DNA of 64,000 nt, taken from Halorussus aquaticus. GTDB lineage: Archaea > Halobacteriota > Halobacteria > Halobacteriales > Haladaptataceae. The notes under the pieces are model-generated. The model was not told the DNA's origin and did no database searches. It saw only the letters and a program-made list of their open reading frames with translations. Where the stretch lies: the NCBI RefSeq assembly GCF_024218795.1, contig NZ_CP100402.1, forward strand, positions 248,001 through 312,000, in the 5' to 3' direction. Shown here piece by piece: positions 17,676 through 26,117 of this stretch; the stretch's first letter is position 1, and the number at the start of each line of letters is the position of its first letter. A program made the position numbers and the translations under genes.

Positions 17676-18404
17676 ATGACGAACGTCCTCCTCGCCGGAG
17701 AGTCGTGGGTGACCGTACAGTTCGAAATCAAGGGCCGAAACGTGCTGCAGGACAGTCAGTACGGCGAGGCCGCCGACCGGTTCGTCTCGACGCTGGAGGA
17801 GGTCGGCGCGTCGGTGACGTACCAGCCGTGTCACGTCGCGGCCGAGTCGTTCCCCCGAACGACGGCGGAACTCGACGAGTACGACCTCGTAATTCTCAGC
17901 GACGTCGGCGCGGACACCCTCCAGATTACGGACCGAGTCGCCGACGGCGACACCGACGTCGACCGGTGTGCGCTGCTCGCGGAGTGGGTCAGGGAGGGCG
18001 GTGCGCTCGGCATGGTCGGCGGCTACATGAGTTTCGCGGGGAAAGGCGGCCAAGCCCGGTACGGGCGGACGCCGGTCGCGGACGTGTTACCGGTCGAAGT
18101 GTCCGCGGGCGACGACCGGGTCGAGACGCCCGACGGGGCGGTTCCCCGGAACGAGGGCGTGCCGTGCGAAGACCTCCCCGCGGAGTGGCCCCACGTCCTC
18201 GGCTACAACCGGACCGTGGCGAAGTCGGACGCGGACGTCTGGGCCACGGTCCGAGGCGACCCGTTCCTCGCGGTCGGCGACTACGGCGACGGGAGTTCGT
18301 TCGCGTACGCGACCGACTGCGCGCCCCACTGGGCGCCCGAGGGACTGCTCTCATGGGACCATCTCCCGACGCTCTGGAGTCGCGTCCTCGACCGCGTGAC
18401 GTAG
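17676..18404 (+). CDS. Class I glutamine amidotransferase-like protein
   Basis: 242 aa from ATG 17676, MTNVLLAGESWVTVQFEIKG. It contains VILSDVGADTLQI, then EWVREGGALGMVGGYMSFAG and RTPVADVLPVE, and ends with FAYATDCAPHWAPEGLLSW. This is the trimmed GATase1-like fold that lacks the classical nucleophilic Cys at the elbow (GMVGGY here), so it is probably not an amidotransferase. Members often sit near glycosidase genes. It follows the deacetylase by about 50 bases on the same strand. Confidence 0.75.
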   Translation: MTNVLLAGESWVTVQFEIKGRNVLQDSQYGEAADRFVSTLEEVGASVTYQPCHVAAESFPRTTAELDEYDLVILSDVGADTLQITDRVADGDTDVDRCALLAEWVREGGALGMVGGYMSFAGKGGQARYGRTPVADVLPVEVSAGDDRVETPDGAVPRNEGVPCEDLPAEWPHVLGYNRTVAKSDADVWATVRGDPFLAVGDYGDGSSFAYATDCAPHWAPEGLLSWDHLPTLWSRVLDRVT

Positions 18405-18418
18405 CGGGTCGGTCGCGG

Positions 18419-19423
18419 TCAGGGGAGTTCGTCGAGGTAGGCGTTCCACACGGCCATCGGTTCCTCGCAGGCTATCTCCGAGATGGTCCGACAGCCGTCG
18501 TAGCCCCACACGAACACGCTGTCCGCGCCGCAGTCGAGCGCGGTCCGGGTCGCGGTCCGAACGTCGTCGGCGGCCGACTCGCCCGACAGGCCGAAGCCCT
18601 GAATCCAGAGTTGGCTCCGGAGACCGTGGTCGTCGGCGACCTCGACCAGTTCCTCGCCGAACCGCGCGACGTACTCGCCGGGGTCGGCGTCCTCGGTGAA
18701 CGCCGCCCAGTAGGGGTCGGTCGCCAGCACGTCGATGTGGTCGCTCTCGGCCATCTGCGCCCAATCGCGCGGCCCGTGGTCGGCCGACTGGGTGGGCATG
18801 AGACAGACCGCGTTCTCCGCGCCCTCCGCGTCGGCAAGCGCCATCATCTCGTCGAGGAAGTCGAGCATCGAGTCCTCGCGGAACCGGGAGACGCGCTCGG
18901 TCTCGGTCGCCGGCATCGGTTCGTCGTACCGCTCGCGGTACTTCTCCCTGCAGTGGTCGCACCGACAGCACCACACGTCGTCGGGGTAGCCGTCCTCGTA
19001 CCAGTGGACGTCGTGCCAGTGGGGTTCGTCCCAGAAGAGCACGTCCGCGCCGAGTCCGGCGGCGTCCTCAGTCCATCCGCGCACGAACTCCCGGAACGCC
19101 GGGTCGTTGAAGCAGGCGGCCGGAACCCGCTCGCCCGTGCTGAGTACCTGCCGGGAGTCGGAGTTGTGAGCCACGAACCGGGAGAACTCCTCGCCGCCGA
19201 AGACGCCGCCGACCGCCCACGGGTTGACGTACGTCGTCAGCCCTCGGTCGCGACTCGCCGCGACGATGTCGGCCATCGTCTCGCGGTAGAACGCCCGGTC
19301 GCGCTCGCTGAACGTGTGGAGGACGGCGTCGAGTCCGGCCTCGCGAAAGCGGTCCAAGTCCGCCGCCGCGTGTTCTGGGTCCTGTACGCCGAAGTAGCTC
19401 GTACCGGCTTCTGTGTCGGGCAT
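18419..19423 (-). CDS. Glycoside-hydrolase-like TIM-barrel protein with Cys cluster
   Basis: 334 aa from ATG 19423 (MPDTEAGTSYFG); further upstream the frame turns Arg-rich. Barrel-like segments include LTTYVNPWAVGG, VLFWDEPHWHDVHWYEDG, DDVWCCRCDHCREKY, AVCLMPTQSADHG, IDVLATDPYW and LWIQGFGLSG. WDEPHW resembles the acid/base strand of clan A glycosidases. The Cys cluster recalls the protein at 538-1713. It is convergent with the amidotransferase-like gene. Substrate unknown. Confidence 0.7.
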   Translation of the reverse strand: MPDTEAGTSYFGVQDPEHAAADLDRFREAGLDAVLHTFSERDRAFYRETMADIVAASRDRGLTTYVNPWAVGGVFGGEEFSRFVAHNSDSRQVLSTGERVPAACFNDPAFREFVRGWTEDAAGLGADVLFWDEPHWHDVHWYEDGYPDDVWCCRCDHCREKYRERYDEPMPATETERVSRFREDSMLDFLDEMMALADAEGAENAVCLMPTQSADHGPRDWAQMAESDHIDVLATDPYWAAFTEDADPGEYVARFGEELVEVADDHGLRSQLWIQGFGLSGESAADDVRTATRTALDCGADSVFVWGYDGCRTISEIACEEPMAVWNAYLDELP

Positions 19424-19539
19424 GGAACGCGTCGTGCTACTGATGTACATCCGACAACAATGAACGTACCGGTGGGCGAGGGGAGGAGAGGGTCGGCGAA
19501 CGCCGAACCTATTTAACGCAGGCCGCGCCAGACGTTCGT

Positions 19540-20751
19540 ATGCCACCCGAGACCATCTACGAGGAGTTGGGCGTCCCGCACGTGGTCAACGCGACGGGGA
19601 CGAAGACCCGCATCGGCGGGAGCCGAATCCGGCCGGAGGCCGTCGACGCGATGGCCCGCGCGTCGGAGGCGTTCGTGCGCCTCTCGGACCTGCAGGCCAG
19701 AGCGAGCGAACTGATAGCGGACGTGACCGGAGCCGACGCGGGCTACGTCGCGTCGGGCGCGGCGAGCGCGCTCGCGCTCGGCGCGGCGGCCTGCATCGCG
19801 GGCGACGACCTCGGGACGATGGCCCGCCTCCCCGACACCGAGGGCGTCGCCGACGAAATCGTGATGCCCCGGACCCACCGGACCGGCTACGACCACGCGC
19901 TCCGGGCCGCGGGCGCGACAGTCGTGGACGTCGGGACCAACGACAAGCACCTCGGCACCGGGTCCCGGAACGTCGAACCGTGGGAGATAGCCGACGCCAT
20001 CGGCGAGGACACCGCGGCGGTCGCCTACGTCGAGAAGTCCTACACGGAGCCGCCGCTCGACGTGGTGTGCGACGTCGCCCACGACAACGGCGTCCCCGTA
20101 ATCGTGGACGCGGCCGCCGAACTCCCGCCGACGAGTAACCTCTCGGCGTTCGTGGACGCGGGCGCTGACCTCGTCGCGTTCAGCGGCGGGAAGGCCGTCC
20201 GCGGCCCGCAGACGACCGGCATCCTCGCCGGGCGGGACGACCTCGTCGAGTCGGTCGCGGCCCAGCACCTCGACATGCACGCCGCCGAGCAGGTGTGGGA
20301 ACCGGCGCGCGAACTCGTGGACCCCGAGGAACTGGGCGGCGTCCCCCGACAGGGTATCGGTCGGCCGATGAAGGTCGGCAAGGAGGAACTCGTCGGCCTG
20401 ATTCGCGCGCTCGAACTGTTCGTCGAGGAGGACCACGACGCCCTCGCCGAAGAGTGGCGCGAACGCGCGGAGCGAATCGCCGCCGACCTCGGTTCTGTCG
20501 CCGGGTTCGCCACGTCGCTCACGGCAGACGACAAGACCGCCGTCGCGCCCGAAGTCGTCGTCTCGGTGGACCCGGACGCCGCCGGCGTCTCGGCGGCCGA
20601 CGTGGTGGGCGGACTCCGCAGCGAGGAACCCCGCGTGTTCGTCGGCGCGGACGCGCTCCCGGCGGGCGAGTTCACGGTCAACCCGATGTGTCTCACCGAC
20701 GCGGAGGCCGACTACGCCGTCGAACGCATCGCCGCGCAAGTCGAAGAGTGA
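19540..20751 (+). CDS. SelA-like PLP enzyme (amino sugar acid ammonia-lyase candidate)
   Basis: 403 aa. It starts with VPHVVNATGTKTRIGGSRIRPEAV, then SGAASALALGAAACIAGDD and VIVDAAAELPP with the Asp that contacts the PLP ring. VAFSGGKAVRGPQTTGILAGR contains the Schiff-base Lys. The organisation matches the SelA/DgaE branch of aminotransferase-fold enzymes. Archaea do not use SelA for selenocysteine, and DgaE-type relatives act on D-glucosaminate-6-phosphate. With RidA and deacetylase genes nearby, an amino sugar acid ammonia-lyase is the best guess. A TATA-like TATTTAA lies about 30 bases upstream. Confidence 0.85.
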   Translation: MPPETIYEELGVPHVVNATGTKTRIGGSRIRPEAVDAMARASEAFVRLSDLQARASELIADVTGADAGYVASGAASALALGAAACIAGDDLGTMARLPDTEGVADEIVMPRTHRTGYDHALRAAGATVVDVGTNDKHLGTGSRNVEPWEIADAIGEDTAAVAYVEKSYTEPPLDVVCDVAHDNGVPVIVDAAAELPPTSNLSAFVDAGADLVAFSGGKAVRGPQTTGILAGRDDLVESVAAQHLDMHAAEQVWEPARELVDPEELGGVPRQGIGRPMKVGKEELVGLIRALELFVEEDHDALAEEWRERAERIAADLGSVAGFATSLTADDKTAVAPEVVVSVDPDAAGVSAADVVGGLRSEEPRVFVGADALPAGEFTVNPMCLTDAEADYAVERIAAQVEE

Positions 20752-20775
20752 GGCAGTCGAAGTCCGCGACGGAGG

Positions 20776-21843
20776 CTACAGCGCGTCGAACTCCACGACG
20801 GTCTTTATCACGTCGTCACCCGTCTCGAACGCTCGCTCGACCTCGTCGGGACCGTAGACGCCGGTGACGAGTTCGTCGGTGAACCACTCGGGGAACGCAG
20901 CGAGCGACTCCTCGGCCGCCTCGTACTGCTCGACGTTGGAGTTGACGCTCCCGAGCAGCGTCTTGTTCTGCAACACCATCTCGCGGTGGATACGGCCGCC
21001 GTCGAGTTCGACGGTCCCGTCCGAGGGGATGCCGAGCAGTGCCCCGACGCCGTTCGGCGCGAGCGCAGTCACCGTCTCGAACGCGTGGGGCGCGTGGCCG
21101 GTTGCCTCGTAGACGAAGTCCATCGCCTCGTGGGCGTCCGGGACCTCGGGAAGCGGCGTCTCGCGCGAATCGACGTACGTCGCGCCGAGGCGCTCGATTA
21201 TCTCTATCGTCGGGTCGGGACGGTCGCGCCGACCCAGACAGTAGCACCGCTCGAAGTCGTCGCGTTCGACCAGCATCGCCAGCGTCAGGAGACCGAGCGG
21301 TCCGTTGCCGAGAACGAGCGCGGACTCGGGGTCCCACTCGAACGCCGACCGACTGGCGTAGGCGTGTTCGAGCGCCTTCTCGGTGTTACTGACCGGTTCG
21401 ACGAGGAACCCGGTGGTCGCGAAGTCGTCGGGGACGCCGACGAGGAACCGCTCGCTGCTGGTGAAGTAGTCGGCCATGTAACCGTGTGCGCCGACGATGC
21501 CCCGTTCGAGGTACGCCCCGTCGGGAGCCATGTCGGGTTCGCCACGCTCGAAGTAGTCGTTTTCTTCCCCCGGCGGCCGCCGGACCGTCGGGACGACGAG
21601 GTCGCCCGCGTCGAATCGGGTCCCGTTCGGGTCCTCCACGACCCCGACCGCCTCGTGGCCGAGGATCTGGTAGTCCGCGCCATCGGGAAAGCCGCCGTGG
21701 CTCCCGCCGACGACTTCGTGGTCGGTGCCGTCGATGCCGACTCGAAGCGTCCGAACCAGCGCTTCGCCGGGGTCGGGAGTCGGTTTCGGCACGTCGATGA
21801 CTCGGGGCGTCGATTCGCCGCGCCGAACTGCGATGGCTCTCAT
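20776..21843 (-). CDS. Glucose 1-dehydrogenase-like zinc alcohol dehydrogenase
   Basis: 355 aa from ATG 21843; GAGGAG lies about ten bases upstream. A GTG at 21861 overlapping the RidA stop is the alternative start. RVGIDGTDHEVVGG supplies the Asp that replaces the usual Cys zinc ligand in archaeal glucose dehydrogenases, and ILGHEAVGVV gives the His-Glu pair. ALVLGNGPLGLLTLAML is the nucleotide-binding loop. This matches the haloarchaeal Gdh branch that oxidises aldoses for the semi-phosphorylative Entner-Doudoroff route. An amino sugar or another aldose could be the substrate here. Confidence 0.88.
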   Translation of the reverse strand: MRAIAVRRGESTPRVIDVPKPTPDPGEALVRTLRVGIDGTDHEVVGGSHGGFPDGADYQILGHEAVGVVEDPNGTRFDAGDLVVPTVRRPPGEENDYFERGEPDMAPDGAYLERGIVGAHGYMADYFTSSERFLVGVPDDFATTGFLVEPVSNTEKALEHAYASRSAFEWDPESALVLGNGPLGLLTLAMLVERDDFERCYCLGRRDRPDPTIEIIERLGATYVDSRETPLPEVPDAHEAMDFVYEATGHAPHAFETVTALAPNGVGALLGIPSDGTVELDGGRIHREMVLQNKTLLGSVNSNVEQYEAAEESLAAFPEWFTDELVTGVYGPDEVERAFETGDDVIKTVVEFDAL

Positions 21844-21857
21844 CGGTCGGTCACTCC

Positions 21858-22247
21858 TCACTCCTCCGTCCCGCGGGCGCTGGCGACGACTTCGATTTCC
21901 ACCCCGATGTCGATGGGGAGGTCTTCGACTTGGACCGCGCTCCGGGCGGGATACGGCGGCGACATGTACTCGGCGTACACCTCGTTGATTGCGTCGTAGT
22001 CGTCCATGTCCTGCACGAAGACGGTCGCTTTCACCACGTCGTCGAGCGAGCGGTCGGCCGCCGCGAGGACCGCATCGACGTTTTCCAGCGTTCGCTCGGT
22101 CTGTTCCTCGATGGTGTCGCCGACGATGTCGCCGGACTCGGGGTCGACCGGTCCCTGCCCCGAGACGTATATCCGGTCCCCGTCGCGGACGCCCTGCGAG
22201 AACGGGCCGATGCTCGGCGGCGCGGCGTCGGTGCTAATTTCCTCCAT
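21858..22247 (-). CDS. RidA-family enamine/imine deaminase
   Basis: 129 aa. It has PPSIGPFSQGVRDGDRIYVSGQGPVDP at the start, QTERTLENVDAVLAAADRSLDDVVKATVFVQDMDDY in the middle, and YPARSAVQVEDLPIDIGVEIEVVA with the conserved Arg. RidA proteins hydrolyse reactive enamines released by PLP-dependent lyases. Here the gene precedes the Gdh-like gene by overlap and is close to the SelA-like PLP enzyme, which suggests clean-up of that enzyme's intermediate. Confidence 0.93.
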   Translation of the reverse strand: MEEISTDAAPPSIGPFSQGVRDGDRIYVSGQGPVDPESGDIVGDTIEEQTERTLENVDAVLAAADRSLDDVVKATVFVQDMDDYDAINEVYAEYMSPPYPARSAVQVEDLPIDIGVEIEVVASARGTEE

Positions 22248-22969
22248 CGGTTCCCTCCGGTCGGGTGCGGGGAGTCGGTGTCGTCGTTCGTGCGTCGCTG
22301 CGGCGGCGGGCGAACGACGGACTAACTGCTCGTGCGGTCTCCAGTCTGCGTACCGTCATCAACCGTGTCATCAGACCGCGGAATTATAAAACCAATCCAC
22401 GATTTGTAACACGGATTTCGGATTTGCAGCCGGGTCAGCGAAAGATAGTATTGGCCATAAAACACAATCCTATAAAATCGTCCCTTTTAATTTATGATAT
22501 CGTATTTTAGCGCCCAAGAGCACATAATACCTATCCCTTTTCTGGCTCTGGATTGCAATATAGAAGTGATTCACGCGTTTTTGGTGAGAAAGCAAATTCT
22601 AGCTACCAGAGTTCGCGTATAATTGGGGGAGTAGTAATAAATCTCTTGTAGGGCTAAGCAGAGTTCACACACTCTAATAAGAAGTATTACCAAGCAGATG
22701 GTTATTTTATCACGAGTGGCCAGCTTACCGAAAAGTGGCAGAGTATTGTTTTATTTTCCCATTATTAATGCGTTGGAGGACCGCGCCGAACGACCGACCC
22801 GTAGACCACCTGTTGACAGTCGGCCGCCAAGTCACTCCAGTTTTCGCGGCCCAGCAAATGTCACGAACAATCTCGAACGAGTGTCGAGAGTCCGTCTCGT
22901 GATAAACAGCCGAGCCTATTCAGACCGTACTTATTAAACGGACGAGAACCTGTACTAGAATACGATTAA
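22248..22969. other. AT-rich intergenic region, no gene seen
   Basis: 722 bases between ridA and tfb. The part from about 22370 to 22780 is strikingly AT-rich against GC-rich flanks, with runs such as CCTTTTAATTTATGATATC. No protein-like frame, tRNA or repeat is visible. It separates the catabolic island from the tfb/origin block and probably carries the tfb promoter near 22920-22960. It could be a junction of imported DNA. Confidence 0.5.
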
Positions 22970-23932
22970 ATGGTTCGCCTGAATCGCCAACAAGAGAGCG
23001 AGGAAGAACACACCTCCGAAGAGGAGGGTGAAACGGAAACGCAGTCCTGTCCGGAGTGTGACTCGGAGAGTCTCGTAACGAGCGGGGATGGCAACGAAAT
23101 CGTCTGCGAGGACTGTGGGCTGGTCCTCGAGGAACAGACCATCGACCGCGGGCCGGAGTGGCGCGCGTTCAATCACAGCGAACGCCAGAGCAAGAGTCGG
23201 GTCGGTGCGCCCACGACCAACACGATGCACGACAAGGGCCTGACGACCCAAATCGACTGGAAGAACAAGGACGCCTACGGTCGCTCGCTCTCGTCCGAAA
23301 AGCGAAGCCAGATGAGTCGCCTGCGAAAGTGGCAGGAGCGAATTCGGACGAAGGACGCGGGCGAACGTAATCTGCAGTTCGCACTGAGCGAAATCGACCG
23401 CATGGCTTCGGCGCTCGGCGTCCCGCGGTCGGTTCGAGAGGTGGCGTCTGTCATCTATCGGCGGGCGCTGAACGAGGACTTGATTCGGGGGCGCTCCATC
23501 GAGGGGGTCGCCACGAGTTGCCTCTACGCTGCGTGCCGCCAAGAGGGTATCCCGCGGAGTCTGGAGGAGGTATCGGAGGTTTCCCGGGTCGAGCAGAAGG
23601 AAATCGGGCGAACGTATCGGTACGTCTCGAAGGAACTCAGCCTCAAGATGGAACCGGTCGATCCCAAGGAGTACGTGCCACGGTTCACCTCCGAACTCGG
23701 CGTCAGCGAGGAGGTCAAGATGAAGGCGAACGAAATCATCGACGAGACCGCCGAACAGGGCTTGCTCTCGGGGAAGTCGCCGACAGGGTTCGCGGCCGCC
23801 GCGATCTACGCCGCGTCGCTGCTCTGTAACGAGAAACAGACCCAACGCGAGGTCGCCGACGTGGCCCAAGTCACCGAGGTCACGATACGGAACCGGTATC
23901 AGGAACAGATCGAAGCGATGGGCATCCACTAA
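22970..23932 (+). CDS. tfb: Transcription initiation factor IIB (TFB)
   Basis: 320 aa. After an acidic N-terminus there is a zinc ribbon CPECDSESL...VCEDCG (about residues 26-46). The B-finger/linker region [20 protein letters not shown] follows. Two cyclin repeats then make up the rest; the second ends with [17 protein letters not shown] bridges TBP on DNA to RNA polymerase. Haloarchaea carry several TFBs with distinct promoter sets; which one this is cannot be decided here. It borders a predicted replication origin. Confidence 0.96.
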   Translation: MVRLNRQQESEEEHTSEEEGETETQSCPECDSESLVTSGDGNEIVCEDCGLVLEEQTIDRGPEWRAFNHSERQSKSRVGAPTTNTMHDKGLTTQIDWKNKDAYGRSLSSEKRSQMSRLRKWQERIRTKDAGERNLQFALSEIDRMASALGVPRSVREVASVIYRRALNEDLIRGRSIEGVATSCLYAACRQEGIPRSLEEVSEVSRVEQKEIGRTYRYVSKELSLKMEPVDPKEYVPRFTSELGVSEEVKMKANEIIDETAEQGLLSGKSPTGFAAAAIYAASLLCNEKQTQREVADVAQVTEVTIRNRYQEQIEAMGIH

Positions 23933-24033
23933 ACCACGAGAGCACGCATCGTGTAGCAAATCAGGCCGAATCCCGGTTTCCGGGAGTTTAGACGAGTTAT
24001 TCGGGCGGACGGCGGGAATATTCTCGCGGGAGA

Positions 24034-24518
24034 GAGTACGTTTCGAGTGTTCCGGCGTGTCGCGACGCGGGTCGAACTGGTCAGTCGAACTCGACGTCGG
24101 TCGGGTCCGAGACACGGACAGACAGTACGTTTCGAGTGTTCAGGTCGTGGTGGGATGGTAGCTCTGCAGGCAGAGGGGGACAGGGAGTACATTTCGAATG
24201 TTCCACGACAGATGGTTCCCGACTTACAGAGATTCCATTCGTACAGATTCTCCTAGGGAAGAGACAGAGAGTACGTTTCGAGTGTTCAGAGACGACCACT
24301 CAGCGGCTAGTCCATCACTCGAAGAGAGACAGTACGTTTCGAGTGTTCAGATAGTTCGTTGTCCGACCCAGCGAAGAGGGAAAAGGAGAGAAAAGACCGA
24401 GAAAGAAAAAGGGAGAGGGAGAGAGTACATTTCGAGTGTTCCATTCTACTGGAGGAGTGGAGGTTAGCGGTGAAGTGAGGATTTCACCGGTAGGAAAGAG
24501 AGTACGTTTCGAATGTCT
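24034..24518 (+). repeat. Origin-recognition-box-like direct repeats, family 1
   Basis: Copies of AGTACRTTTCGARTGTTC begin at about 24034, 24124, 24187, 24270, 24331, 24424 and 24500; the last is degenerate (GAATGTC). Spacing is irregular (about 60-95 bases), which argues against a CRISPR. Most copies are preceded by a GAGAG or GACAG run. Confidence 0.8.
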
Positions 24519-24606
24519 ACGCCGCAACAACCCTTTGATATATGTTTTAAATCTTTCGGTAGCGGCAAACCGGTTTTAGAGCCTCCTCACCCACGTAATC
24601 TACGAC

Positions 24607-24670
24607 GGAACACTCGAAATGTACTCTCTCTATCCGGTTTATAGAAAACGAACACTCGAAACACTCGAAC
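24607..24670 (-). repeat. Inverted copies of the family 1 origin repeat
   Basis: GAACACTCGAAATGTACTC (24608-24626) is the reverse complement of the family 1 repeat and faces the direct array across the AT-rich core. Partial copies (AACACTCGAA and ACACTCGAA) follow near 24649 and 24661, just before the cdc6 start. Confidence 0.75.
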
Positions 24671-24711
24671 CGTACCTTTATGTGGGAGGAAAGAAATGTC
24701 CATCTATACTC

Positions 24712-25911
24712 ATGGCCGGGCTGTTCGACGAGGTAACTGAAACCCTCTTCGCAAACAAAACCGTACTGGAAGAGGAGTACGAACCAGACACCATCCTCGA
24801 ACGAGAAGACGAAATCGAGGAGTACAAAGACGCACTGAAAGACGTCCTCTTCGGTCGAAACCCATCGAACGTGATGCTCTACGGGAAAGCGGGCGTCGGC
24901 AAGACCGCAGTCACGACGTACGTCCTCGACGAACTCCAACAAGCAACCCGCGAACGCGAACAGGCCGACACCCTCTACGTCCATCGACACAACTGCAACG
25001 ACGACACCGTGTTCTCCGCAGTCCGAGCACTCGTCAACCAACTGCTTCCCGAAGACGAGAAGCAGTTTCCGAAGAAGGGGCTATCGACGGCCGACGCTCG
25101 CGAAGAACTGTACGCGCAGTTAGAACGCGTCGGCGGTACTCACCTCGTCGTCCTCGACGAAATCGACCACCTCGCCGAAGCCGACGACCTGTTGTACGAA
25201 CTCCCGCGAGCGCGAGCGAACGGACACCTCGACGCCGCCAGAATCGGCGTCATCGGTATCAGTAACAACTACACCTTTCGAAATCAGCTCTCCTCGAAGG
25301 TCAAAGACACCCTCCGCGAGGAGGAGATCTCGTTCTCGACGTACGACGCGACCGAACTCCGGACGATTCTCTACGACCGCGCCGAGAAGGCGCTCGTCGA
25401 CGACGGCTACACCGACGGCGCCGTCGGGAAAGCCGCCGCACTCGCCGCCCAAGACACGGGGAGCGCCCGGCAGGCCATCGACCTGCTCCGGAAGGGCGGG
25501 GAGATAGCCGAGCGTGAAGACGCGGCGACTATCGAAGACGACCACATCGACCGCGCTCGCGAGGAAGTGAAACGCGGCCGTCTCCGCGACAAAATCGCCG
25601 ACCAGTCGTTACACGCTCGACACGTCCTCGAAGCCGTGGCGCACATCGAACACAACGGCGACACGCCCGTTCGGACCAAAGACGTGATGAAGACCTACCA
25701 GCGTATCGCCGACGAACGCGGTGACGACCCCCTCACGACGCTGAAGAGCATCCAGAACCACCTCTCGGATCTGCAGATGCTCGGCTTCCTCATCCGCCAC
25801 GAAGTGAACAAAGGCCAGAGCGGAGGCTACTACTACACTCACGAACTCGACATGGAACCGGACGTCGTCTTCGAGGCGTGCAACGAACTCGACAAGGAAG
25901 ACGCGGTCTAA
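24712..25911 (+). CDS. cdc6: Orc1/Cdc6 replication initiator
   Basis: 399 aa from ATG 24712 (MAGLFDEVTETLF). The AAA+ domain has Walker A GKAGVGKTA and Walker B LVVLDEIDHL. The initiator-specific region has IGISNNYTFRNQLSSKVKDTL and sensor 2 GSARQAIDLLRKGG. The C-terminal winged helix runs from about residue 300 and would bind the adjacent repeats. The neighbouring family 1 repeat array is its probable target. Size and motifs are complete. It differs clearly from the other Cdc6 in the window. Confidence 0.94.
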   Translation: MAGLFDEVTETLFANKTVLEEEYEPDTILEREDEIEEYKDALKDVLFGRNPSNVMLYGKAGVGKTAVTTYVLDELQQATREREQADTLYVHRHNCNDDTVFSAVRALVNQLLPEDEKQFPKKGLSTADAREELYAQLERVGGTHLVVLDEIDHLAEADDLLYELPRARANGHLDAARIGVIGISNNYTFRNQLSSKVKDTLREEEISFSTYDATELRTILYDRAEKALVDDGYTDGAVGKAAALAAQDTGSARQAIDLLRKGGEIAEREDAATIEDDHIDRAREEVKRGRLRDKIADQSLHARHVLEAVAHIEHNGDTPVRTKDVMKTYQRIADERGDDPLTTLKSIQNHLSDLQMLGFLIRHEVNKGQSGGYYYTHELDMEPDVVFEACNELDKEDAV

Positions 25912-26117
25912 CCGACTCCCGAGGACCTCTCTAATCCTTCTAGAACTGAAACCTAACTACTCAACCTAGTACGAAAATCCCCATTGTCTGTAACAGATGT
26001 CTGTTATCATTCTCCGTAGCTATTATCTAATGTCCACCCGTGTCGTATCGGCGAGAACGAGCGCGGCGACAGCTTTCATCACTCCCGCGCGTCTCGTTAG
26101 CGAACATGGTGGAGAAC

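Larger units (their letters stand above)
24021..24711. other. Predicted replication origin 1 (Cdc6-linked repeat array)
   Basis: The region between tfb and cdc6 holds seven direct repeats and at least one inverted copy of a roughly 20-base element, consensus AGTACRTTTCGARTGTTC. There is also a purine-only tract of about 50 bases (24372-24425) and an AT-rich stretch near 24536-24560 (GATATATGTTTTAAATC) suited to duplex unwinding. Repeats flanking an AT-rich core directly upstream of orc1/cdc6 are the hallmark of haloarchaeal origins. The motif itself differs from the common TTCCAGTGGAAAC type. Activity is inferred. Confidence 0.75.

Noticed and set aside
24034-24518. Regular-looking direct repeats as a CRISPR array
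   Set aside because: Spacing varies from about 60 to 95 bases, there are inverted copies, no cas genes, and a cdc6 gene is adjacent; an origin explains it better.
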